Shown piece by piece: positions 1-5,075 of a DNA stretch of 8,348 nt; positions within the stretch are counted from its first letter, which is position 1, and each line of letters opens with the position of its first letter. Origin of the DNA: Clostridia bacterium (GTDB lineage Bacteria; Bacillota; Clostridia; Christensenellales; DTU072); the NCBI GenBank assembly GCA_028703745.1, contig JAQVME010000048.1:1-8348 (forward strand), written 5' to 3'. The notes beneath the pieces are model-generated. The model made no database searches and was not told the DNA's origin. It was given only the letters and a program-made list of their open reading frames with translations. The position numbers were made by a program, and so were the translations under genes.

Positions 1-429
1 AAAAAGCGCGCCCAGCATACCTATTAGCAACGCGCCAATAATACCTTTTTGTTTTAGGGGACTTGAGCTGTGCGAGTGATGGTGTAGCACATGGGTTATT
101 CCGAACATCTCCAGAGCCATCCAAAGCATAATTGCTGCAAGCAGAGAGTGCCAGACCTTGTCAAAGCCCGCAATACTCATCAGCTTGCCGAGCGATGCCG
201 CCAGCATGCCCATAAGTACGAATACTACCGACTGCCCTATACAGATAAAAACCGAGAAGAGTACGGCCTTCTTTTTTGTTGCGCCGCCGATATAAGAAAC
301 GATAAGGGGTATATTAGTAAGCGAGCAAGGTGTAAAGACCGTCAGTATGCCCGCGCCGAAAGCTATAAGCACGCCCAGCAAATAATTGTCGGTGAAAGCG
401 TTGCTTATTCCATGTATGATTTCTGTCAT
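1..429 (-). CDS. ccdA: CcdA-family thiol-disulfide electron-transfer membrane protein, 3' end beyond window
   Basis: The N-terminal 143 residues are visible; the gene runs off the left edge. Proteins of the CcdA/DsbD-transmembrane family carry reducing equivalents from cytoplasmic thioredoxin across the membrane to extracytoplasmic thiol proteins. The first hydrophobic helix (about residues 17-33) leads into TPCSLTNIP (33-41), then SYIGGA. This matches the family's first conserved Pro-Cys segment, with C35 as the likely redox cysteine. Further helices lie at about 56-78 and 94-111. The second conserved cysteine would lie beyond the window, so activity cannot be confirmed. A His-rich loop follows helix 3 (H113, H116-118, H120). 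The start is ATG at 429-427, with GGAG at 438-435 five bases upstream. The gene lies 142 bases after a small CXXC protein that is a plausible cytoplasmic partner, and it has its own promoter. The family assignment is fairly sure; the specific target (cytochrome c maturation or other) is not known. Confidence 0.85.
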   Translation of the reverse strand, partial: MTEIIHGISNAFTDNYLLGVLIAFGAGILTVFTPCSLTNIPLIVSYIGGATKKKAVLFSVFICIGQSVVFVLMGMLAASLGKLMSIAGFDKVWHSLLAAIMLWMALEMFGITHVLHHHSHSSSPLKQKGIIGALLIGMLGALF

Positions 430-484
430 ATATTCTCCGTTGAATTTGGTAACATCTAAATTAATCCGTCGATTTGTTAATAAA

Positions 485-513
485 CATATATACCTTTGCT
501 TTGGTTTTGTCAA
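485..513 (-). promoter_or_regulatory. Sigma-A-type promoter for the ccdA-like gene
   Basis: On the minus strand TTGACA (513-508) is followed after 17 bases by TATATG (490-485), about 55 bases upstream of the ccdA-like ATG. It lies in the AT-rich 430-571 gap. The ccdA-like gene can therefore be transcribed separately from the two genes upstream of it. No GC-rich terminator is visible in the gap, so read-through from upstream also seems possible. Confidence 0.7.
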
Positions 514-571
514 GTAACCTGCAAAAGTTGTTTACCTATATATAATATTATCAATAAAAATAAAATATATA

Positions 572-817
572 TCATTGAGGAGGGCAACCAAGCATCGCCT
601 GTATCTCTTTTTCTTTCAGCGCTCTGCCGGAGCTTTTTATGATGCCTTCCACCTCAAGCGCAGGCAATTCCATTATGCCCTTTTCCATAGCTTTTTTTAA
701 GTCGGATTCATATAAGAGGTCGGCGGAAATACCATTCTTTTCCGCCACCTCTTTTACTTTTTTATAAAATGCCTTGCAACCCGAGCATATCGCCGAGCCA
801 TATACTGTTATTTTCAT
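572..817 (-). CDS. Small thioredoxin-fold redox protein (CXXC; small redox-active disulfide protein type)
   Basis: This 81-residue protein has the layout of the small archaeal/bacterial thioredoxin-like (thioredoxin_3) family: strand MKITVYG, active site C11-S-G-C14, a long first helix, and a cis-proline region MELPALEVEG with P52. There is no signal peptide, so it should act in the cytoplasm as a dithiol reductant or electron carrier. A third cysteine, C78, sits in the last four residues (CPPQ) and is not part of the usual active site. Its ATG (817-815) overlaps the TGA (816-814) of the upstream 744-residue gene as ATGA. No Shine-Dalgarno sequence is visible before it, so translation probably depends on termination-reinitiation coupling. 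Downstream is a CcdA-type membrane protein, a common partner of such small thioredoxins. The fold is confident; the substrate is unknown. Confidence 0.88.
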   Translation of the reverse strand: MKITVYGSAICSGCKAFYKKVKEVAEKNGISADLLYESDLKKAMEKGIMELPALEVEGIIKSSGRALKEKEIQAMLGCPPQ

Positions 818-3048
818 GCTATCGTAATTGTGTTCGATGATACCGGTCGGCAGTATGCCGCCGCGGCTACTATACTGAAGGTGTCTCCCGCGCTTGCCGT
901 TACGCTGAATTCGGGATTGGCGGAGGTCTCTGCCTCCTCGCCGTTTATTATTAGCGTATAGCTTTCGGCTCCGGCAACTTCCGGCATGGACACGGACAGC
1001 ACGTCACCTATAAGAGTATATTCCGGCTGGCTGACAAGTACCAGTTGCGTAAATTGGTATACCTTCGTCGCCGTAGCCGAATTGTTATAATAGCCTATGC
1101 CCTGCGCGTATAGCGAGAAGGTAGTGTTGTCGGCAATATCAGCTATATTCAGGCTTATTCCTGTCGCCGAGGTGACGGTATAGCCTGCGCCGCTACTAAT
1201 CACATAGTTCTTTGCGTTGGGCACGGCTTGCCAACCGACATTGAGCTTGTCTCCGACTCTTTCTATTGTTATTTCCGGCGCATCAAGAGTAATTACCGTA
1301 ACATACGAAATCATAACCGTATCCGATTCAATAAAAGAAGCGTTGCCGGGATAGCTCGCCGTAACTTTGATGGTGTACGTGCCGGCGGCGCTGACATAGT
1401 TTGTGATGTCCACGCTTACCGCGGCAATATCAGGAGCGTCGACGCTGAGCTGTTCGCCGTTTATAGAAATCTTGTACACCGTGGCAAAATTCACCTTCGG
1501 GAAAGACAACATTATTTTGCCGCCTTCGCCGGGAGCAACGGATAGTACGGGACTCTCAAGTTTTATGCTGTAATTGTAGTTTATGACAAGCTCCTCGGAC
1601 GGTAGATTTATCCTCGGATTGGAGCTTGACGCCTTGACTGAGATGGTATAGGTTTTTGGCTGAGTAATATGCGCGCTGATATCGCAAACGTTCGTTGCCG
1701 ACGGTATGGCGGCAATTAGTCTGTCGCCGTCTTTTATGGTGAAGACGTATATATCGGCGCCGTTTACTTTGGCGGCAACACACTTGAACGTTGCGCCCGT
1801 GCGCTCTACGTTTAGTTCCGCGGGCTTGTCAAGCTGAGTTACTACAAACACGTTTTCGATGTTGACAGCCGTTCCCAAGGTGACAGTTGCCTGTTGAAGA
1901 TAAAGGTTCGTAACGTTGCTGATGTTCGGACAAATAGCCGAACCCAATAAGCTTATTTCTCCGCCGCCGGATATTTTGTCATTGATTTTGCCGTAGATTA
2001 TCGCCGAAGATGTGGCATCGGCGGAAAGTATGTCCAAAGAGGCCGCCGCCTTTAGTTCAAGTGAACTCGTAGCCGTGAGTTGCACTTCGCCTTTGATTTC
2101 TTTGTGCGCGGCTATTGAGGTGCCTGTAAATGACAGCTTCTTTGATTGGCTGACGGTGGCGTTTTCAAATAGGTTGAGTTGTTTTATTCTTATTGCTCCC
2201 GAGATTTCCGACGGACAATAAATATTCATCACGCCGCTAGCTGCCGTGATGTTTACGCTACCCGCGACGAGCTTACCCTCAGCAATATATTGCTTTTTTT
2301 TCAAAGTGCCGATATTCATTTCGGCTTCGCTGTCTACCGCGCGCTTGAACGCGCCGTTTATGGTGAGAGTATGTCCGTTCAAATCAATGTCAAGACCATT
2401 GTTGAGCACAAGGTCACCGTCTACCGTGATATCGTCTTTCAGCACATATACCACCTGTCTTTTGTTTGGCGCTTCAACAAAATCGGTCGCCTCTCTCACA
2501 AAAAACTTCGGCGCGTTGAGGATGAGAATCGTGGTGGTTATGGCGGCTGCTACTAATAGCGCTGCCGCGGCAATAATCAGCGGCAATCTGAACTTTTTCA
2601 AGAACTTATGGAAGCTGTTTTTCTTTGCTTTCTTTGCGGGCGGCTCCTCCCGGGGGATTTCTTCAAAAGCGGTGTCAGGCTCGTCCTGTTGGGATTCTTC
2701 CTCGTTTTCTTCTTCCGAGGAGGGCTCTTCTGTGTCCGTTCCATCGACATCTTGACGCGCTTCGTCCTCCTGAACTTCGGGCAGAGCTTCGTCAAGATTT
2801 TGAACTTCTTCCTGCGGAGCTTCAGACAAAGTATCGTCGGGGTTGTCTGCTACCTCAGTCGGCACTTCGGGCAAAGTATCGTCGGGGTCGTCGGCTATTT
2901 CCGTCGCATCCTCATTCTGTTGAACTTCTTCCTGCGGAACTTCGGGTAGAGTATCGTCGGGGTTGGACTCCTTTTCGGGCGTTACCTCCGACTCTTTGTT
3001 GCCGTCTATATCAAGTATATCGTTTTCGTTTTCAAAATCTTTTGACAT
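814..3048 (-). CDS. Type II membrane-anchored surface protein: acidic repeat tail, one TM helix, beta-helix-like and Fn3-like repeats
   Basis: This 744-residue protein was not recognised as a named family. Residues 1-138 are very acidic and Pro/Glu/Asp-rich, with 15-residue repeats around PDDTLPEVP. A basic stretch (AKKAKK to KKFR, 139-154) precedes one hydrophobic helix (about 155-177). By the positive-inside rule the acidic part is cytoplasmic and the rest is outside. Residues about 200-400 are Asn/Gly/Thr-rich, with a DLVLNNGLDIDLNGHTL segment like a pectate-lyase-type beta-helix rung. From about 410 there are roughly four beta-sandwich, Fn3-like units of about 80-90 residues; the last three begin near 497, 587 and 672 (for example KLNVGWQAVPNAKNYVIS). 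All five cysteines (278, 373, 423, 455, 733) lie in the predicted outer part. The start is ATG with AAGGAG upstream. Its stop overlaps the CXXC protein's start. It could be an adhesin, a carbohydrate-binding protein or a structural surface protein; no catalytic motif was seen. Confidence 0.82.
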   Translation of the reverse strand: MSKDFENENDILDIDGNKESEVTPEKESNPDDTLPEVPQEEVQQNEDATEIADDPDDTLPEVPTEVADNPDDTLSEAPQEEVQNLDEALPEVQEDEARQDVDGTDTEEPSSEEENEEESQQDEPDTAFEEIPREEPPAKKAKKNSFHKFLKKFRLPLIIAAAALLVAAAITTTILILNAPKFFVREATDFVEAPNKRQVVYVLKDDITVDGDLVLNNGLDIDLNGHTLTINGAFKRAVDSEAEMNIGTLKKKQYIAEGKLVAGSVNITAASGVMNIYCPSEISGAIRIKQLNLFENATVSQSKKLSFTGTSIAAHKEIKGEVQLTATSSLELKAAASLDILSADATSSAIIYGKINDKISGGGEISLLGSAICPNISNVTNLYLQQATVTLGTAVNIENVFVVTQLDKPAELNVERTGATFKCVAAKVNGADIYVFTIKDGDRLIAAIPSATNVCDISAHITQPKTYTISVKASSSNPRINLPSEELVINYNYSIKLESPVLSVAPGEGGKIMLSFPKVNFATVYKISINGEQLSVDAPDIAAVSVDITNYVSAAGTYTIKVTASYPGNASFIESDTVMISYVTVITLDAPEITIERVGDKLNVGWQAVPNAKNYVISSGAGYTVTSATGISLNIADIADNTTFSLYAQGIGYYNNSATATKVYQFTQLVLVSQPEYTLIGDVLSVSMPEVAGAESYTLIINGEEAETSANPEFSVTASAGDTFSIVAAAAYCRPVSSNTITIA
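2755..2964 (-). repeat. Acidic 15-residue repeats in the surface-protein tail
   Basis: Residues 29-43, 54-68, 69-83 and 84-98 of the 744-residue protein are variants of one 15-residue unit, N/D-P-D-D-T-L-P-E-V-P followed by an acidic tail. A 10-residue interruption sits between the first two. At DNA level an 18-base block (2801-2818) recurs exactly at 2921-2938, 120 bases apart, and a 15-base block at 2831-2845 recurs at 2951-2965. Such near-identity indicates recent expansion, so copy number may vary between strains. Confidence 0.85.
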
Positions 3049-3052
3049 AATT

Positions 3053-3060
3053 TCTCCTTA
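3053..3060 (-). promoter_or_regulatory. Shine-Dalgarno site of the surface-protein gene
   Basis: TAAGGAGA reads on the minus strand at 3060-3053, with GGAG five bases ahead of the ATG at 3048-3046. This strong site fixes the start of the 744-residue protein and is presumably the only ribosome entry site for both coupled genes. Confidence 0.75.
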
Positions 3061-3122
3061 TTATGGCTTTGCTCTTACGCTCAACTTTATTTATAGTATC
3101 CTATATTTTGTTATATATAATC

Positions 3123-3151
3123 ATTATAAAGGTTTGTCTTACCATTGTCAA
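3123..3151 (-). promoter_or_regulatory. Full-consensus sigma-A promoter for the surface-protein/thioredoxin operon
   Basis: On the minus strand TTGACA (3151-3146) and TATAAT (3128-3123) are both perfect hexamers separated by 17 bases. The predicted start near 3116 gives a leader of about 70 bases before the ATG at 3048. A perfect 10-base palindrome, GTCAATTGAC (3147-3156), covers most of the -35 element and could be an operator, though it may simply arise from two opposed TTGAC motifs. Confidence 0.85.
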
Positions 3152-3184
3152 TTGACTATAATCGCGGCTTTTGGCATACAAGTG

Positions 3185-3213
3185 TTGACTTTTGAAATAT
3201 AAAAAAATATACT
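3185..3213 (+). promoter_or_regulatory. Sigma-A promoter for the flavodoxin gene
   Basis: TTGACT (3185-3190), 17 bases, TATACT (3208-3213). It is divergent from the surface-protein promoter. The leader is about 25 bases, with GGAG at 3234-3237 six bases before the ATG. Confidence 0.75.
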
Positions 3214-3243
3214 TTAGTTAACACTATATGAAAGGAGAAAAAT

Positions 3244-3726
3244 ATGAAGACAATTATCGTATACGATACAAAGACGGGCACCAGCGGCACTTGCGCCGAA
3301 ATGCTAGAAAAAAAATTGGAAGCCGATATCTCCAACCTATCCGAAGGAGCTACTCCCGATATTTCGAACTATGAGCTTGTCATCATAGGCGGCGGCATTT
3401 ATGCGGGAAAGTATACTCCCAAGCTGCGCAAATTTATTCGTAATAGCGCCGAAAGCTTGAAGGCGCGAAAGTTCGCCTTTTTCGTTTGTTGCGCCGGAGA
3501 AGACGATTACGCAAAGAATTTGCCGGGAAGTATCCCCGTTGAACTGCTTAACAAAGCTGCGGCGGTGGAATGTTTCGGATACGGCGTGGACGTCGAAAAA
3601 GCAAAAGGCTTTATGACGAAAATGGTTACAAAAATAATGAAGAAAGCATTTGAGAAAGAAGGCAAGCCTCTTTGCAGCATAAAGGAGAACAAAATAGAGG
3701 CGTTCGCCGCAAAACTCAAGAGCTGA
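3244..3726 (+). CDS. Flavodoxin-domain protein (HemG/Flavodoxin_5-like)
   Basis: This is a 160-residue single-domain flavodoxin fold. Residues 9-16 (TKTGTSGT) form the FMN-phosphate-binding loop after the first strand MKTIIVYD. Residues 48-56 (IGGGIYAGK) match the second conserved loop, and FFVCCAG (79-85) the next strand. The later section (GYGVDVEKAKGFMTKMVTKIMKK, written here only as a landmark around 112-134) has the spacing of the Flavodoxin_5 branch that includes protoporphyrinogen oxidase HemG. It presumably carries FMN and works as a cytoplasmic electron carrier or oxidoreductase; no membrane segment is present. No haem genes are nearby, so a HemG role is not supported. It appears monocistronic, divergent from the redox/surface operon. 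No GC-rich terminator follows it, so some read-through into rpsF is possible. The fold is sure, the partner unknown. Confidence 0.88.
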   Translation: MKTIIVYDTKTGTSGTCAEMLEKKLEADISNLSEGATPDISNYELVIIGGGIYAGKYTPKLRKFIRNSAESLKARKFAFFVCCAGEDDYAKNLPGSIPVELLNKAAAVECFGYGVDVEKAKGFMTKMVTKIMKKAFEKEGKPLCSIKENKIEAFAAKLKS

Positions 3727-3762
3727 GGGCGCCATTGTCAACAATAAAGTGACAAAAATCCC

Positions 3763-3791
3763 TTTACATTATTATTAAAATCACTTATAAT
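3763..3791 (+). promoter_or_regulatory. Sigma-A promoter of the rpsF-ssb-rpsR operon
   Basis: TTTACA (3763-3768), 17 bases, TATAAT (3786-3791). Transcription should begin near 3798, giving a leader of about 85 bases. Just upstream, TTGTCA (3735-3740) and TGACAA (3750-3755) form an inverted repeat with a 9-base gap. Confidence 0.82.
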
Positions 3792-3801
3792 AAGAAAACA
3801 T

Positions 3802-3873
3802 TTTGTAGTACAAACACTATGAATCCTTGCTCTTTTGTCAAAAAAGAGCCGTACAAATCGACCAAAAGGAGGT
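3802..3873 (+). promoter_or_regulatory. Structured rpsF leader, probable S6:S18-binding autoregulatory RNA
   Basis: TTTGTA (3802-3807) can pair with TACAAA (3852-3857), enclosing a hairpin with a perfect 8-bp stem (GCTCTTTT 3829-3836 with AAAAGAGC 3842-3849, loop GTCAA). CCG (3849-3851) lies exactly at the 3' junction of the two helices. Two stacked stems with CCG at the 3' side of the junction is the known arrangement of the rpsF leader motif, which copies the 16S rRNA site bound by S6:S18; the match is by eye from memory. The Shine-Dalgarno AAGGAGG (3866-3872) follows directly, so protein binding could block translation of S6. TTTGTA can alternatively pair with an adjacent TACAAA copy at 3809-3814. 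Confidence 0.7.
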
Positions 3874-3882
3874 AAAACGACT

Positions 3883-4164
3883 ATGAACAAGTACCAGGTA
3901 CTATTTATTATTGACATTGATACACCTGACGAAAAAAAGCAAGAAATCGTCGAGAAGTTTTCGGAGCTGGTTGTTTCATTGGGCGGAGAAGTCAATTCTG
4001 TAGAAAAATGGGGTAACAAAAAATACGCGTATCCCATCAACTTCAAGAAAGAAGGCTACTACGTTCTAATGAAGATGACTGCAGGCGCCGACATTCCCGC
4101 CGAACTTGACCGTCAGATGAAAAACAATGAAAATATTGTTCGTCAAATGATAACCAGGATATAG
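3883..4164 (+). CDS. rpsF: Small ribosomal subunit protein bS6
   Basis: This 93-residue protein is of normal S6 length. S6 is a ferredoxin-like protein that binds S18 and the central domain of 16S rRNA in the 30S platform. The opening MNKYQVLFIID, the KWGNKKYAYPINFKKEGYYVLMKM core and a C-terminal IVRQMITRI are characteristic. The ATG at 3883 was chosen because AAGGAGG (3866-3872) lies ten bases upstream and the family begins at this M-x-x-Y. The frame stays open upstream to a TTG at 3835, but that would translate through the leader hairpin and the ribosome binding site. It is the first gene of a three-gene operon; the next gene starts 9 bases after its TAG. It lacks the long acidic C-terminal tail of some proteobacterial S6 proteins. 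Confidence 0.97.
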   Translation: MNKYQVLFIIDIDTPDEKKQEIVEKFSELVVSLGGEVNSVEKWGNKKYAYPINFKKEGYYVLMKMTAGADIPAELDRQMKNNENIVRQMITRI

Positions 4165-4173
4165 GAGCTGATT

Positions 4174-4602
4174 ATGAATAAAGTGTTTTTAATTGGCAAT
4201 TTAACGAAGGACCCCGAACTCACTACCACGGCTAACAACATTAGCCTGTGCAAGTTCACCGTCGCCGTGTCCCGCCGCTACAACAATACTGACGGCACGA
4301 AGGAAGCAGATTTTCTTCCCGTCATATGCTGGAGAGGTCAGGCCGACAATTGCGGCAGGTATTTGCACAAAGGCAGCAAAGTAGGTATTTGCGGTTCCAT
4401 TCAAACACGCAGCTATGAAGCCAACGACGGCGGAAAGAGGTACGTCACAGAAATCATTGCCGATGAAGTGCAGTTTCTCAGCTCCCGCGGAGGGGATATG
4501 CCCGAAGATACCGAGGAGCTTCCCGAGGTGTCCGCCGCAAAAAGTAGAAATAGCAAAGCCCCCGAGCTCAGACCCATAGAGGATGCAGAGCTACCGTTTT
4601 AA
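4174..4602 (+). CDS. ssb: Single-stranded DNA-binding protein
   Basis: This 142-residue SSB coats single-stranded DNA in replication, recombination and repair. Residues 1-104 form the OB fold: MNKVFLIGNLTKDPEL, FTVAVSRRY, DFLPVICWRGQAD with W53, and the later GSIQTRSYEANDGG region. A short linker (about 105-135) leads to the acidic tip EDAELPF, which corresponds to the DDDIPF-type peptide that recruits replication and repair partners. Four cysteines (26, 52, 60, 73) in the OB fold are more than usual. The Shine-Dalgarno AGGAG (4163-4167) overlaps the rpsF stop, six bases before the ATG, giving tight spacing and probable coupling. Its place between rpsF and rpsR is the standard Firmicutes arrangement. 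This is the probable main SSB; a paralogue elsewhere cannot be excluded. Confidence 0.97.
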   Translation: MNKVFLIGNLTKDPELTTTANNISLCKFTVAVSRRYNNTDGTKEADFLPVICWRGQADNCGRYLHKGSKVGICGSIQTRSYEANDGGKRYVTEIIADEVQFLSSRGGDMPEDTEELPEVSAAKSRNSKAPELRPIEDAELPF

Positions 4603-4622
4603 ATAAATAAGGAGAATAAGAA

Positions 4623-4919
4623 ATGATTAAGGACAATAGAGACAATCGTGTTTTTAAGCGTGTTCCGAGAAGAAAAGTTTGCGGTTTTTGCGTCAACAAA
4701 GTTGACGATATCGACTATATAGCCCTCGTAAAAGAGATGGATAAGTCCAGCGAAAAGAGTTATGATAAGAGTGGTGAGAGAAGGACGAGATACGTCTCCG
4801 AAAACGGCAAAATTATTCCCAGAAGAACCAGCGGCGTGTGCGTCAAGCACCAGCGTTTGCTTGCCCAAGCAATAAAAAGGGCGAGAATAATGGCGTTGCT
4901 TCCCTTCAAAGGTGAATAA
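4623..4919 (+). CDS. rpsR: Small ribosomal subunit protein bS18, zinc-type, with 16-residue insertion
   Basis: This 98-residue protein, longer than the usual 75-80, partners S6 on the 30S platform. Family marks are RRKVCGFC (17-23), DDIDY (28-32), RYVSENGKIIPRR (56-68), SGVCVKHQR (70-78) and AIKRARIMALLPF (83-95). C20, C23, C73 and H76 form a CXXC...CXXH set, the zinc-binding (C+) version of S18. Between IDY and the RYVSENGK motif there are about 16 extra residues compared with the B. subtilis protein as remembered. The stretch consists of MDKSSEKS (39-46) and YDKSGERR (47-54), an imperfect tandem 8-residue repeat. The frame is intact on both sides, so it is not a frameshift. GGAG (4611-4614) lies eight bases before the ATG. 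It is the last gene of the operon; a terminator follows. No rplI is attached. Confidence 0.95.
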   Translation: MIKDNRDNRVFKRVPRRKVCGFCVNKVDDIDYIALVKEMDKSSEKSYDKSGERRTRYVSENGKIIPRRTSGVCVKHQRLLAQAIKRARIMALLPFKGE

Positions 4920-4941
4920 CAACATACGCAATATAAACGAC

Positions 4942-4970
4942 AAAAAAGCCGCGTTCAAAGCGGTTTTTTT
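4942..4970 (+). terminator. Intrinsic terminator of the rpsF operon
   Basis: An A6-G-CCGC arm (4942-4952) pairs with GCGG-T7 (4960-4970) around a 7-base loop. That gives an 11-bp stem including one G-U pair, with a T run forming the 3' arm and end. It begins 22 bases after the rpsR stop. The A-run on the 5' side would also give some activity in the opposite direction. Confidence 0.9.
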
Positions 4971-5018
4971 ATTTCACGCCTTTGCGCTTACGGACAGCGT
5001 GTTTTACATTTCTTTATA

Positions 5019-5047
5019 TTGACTAAACTTCATAATTAATATAAAAT
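5019..5047 (+). promoter_or_regulatory. Sigma-A promoter of the LRR lipoprotein gene
   Basis: TTGACT (5019-5024), 17 bases, TAAAAT (5042-5047), about 30 bases upstream of the ATG. The ribosome binding site is a weak AAGG (5066-5069) six bases before the start, weaker than the GGAG sites of the neighbours. Confidence 0.7.
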
Positions 5048-5075
5048 AAATTAAGAACATTTAATAAGGTAAACA

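Noticed and set aside
91..459. Plus-strand open frame of 122 codons
   Set aside because: It lies antisense to the CcdA-like gene, has no ribosome binding site and its product is Lys/Arg/Tyr-rich without family features.
541..580. AT-only inverted repeats after the thioredoxin gene
   Set aside because: They lack G-C pairs and would be unstable; not a credible terminator in such AT-rich DNA.
2246..3202. Several plus-strand open frames over the surface-protein gene
   Set aside because: They are antisense shadows of the acidic repeat and membrane regions; the products are low-complexity Phe/Leu/Ser-rich and no start signals are present.
3244..3726. Naming the flavodoxin gene hemG
   Set aside because: The resemblance is at the level of the Flavodoxin_5 branch only and no haem biosynthesis genes are nearby.
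3337..3744. Minus-strand frame of 135 codons
   Set aside because: Antisense to the flavodoxin gene, which has a promoter, ribosome binding site and clear motifs on the plus strand.
3835..3882. Extended rpsF start at TTG 3835
   Set aside because: It would translate the leader hairpin and the Shine-Dalgarno itself; S6 proteins start at the MNKYQ position at 3883.
4984..5001. Second hairpin (CGCT 4985-4988 with AGCG 4996-4999) followed by four T
   Set aside because: The stem is only four good pairs with a short T run; the strong terminator at 4942-4970 already explains operon end.
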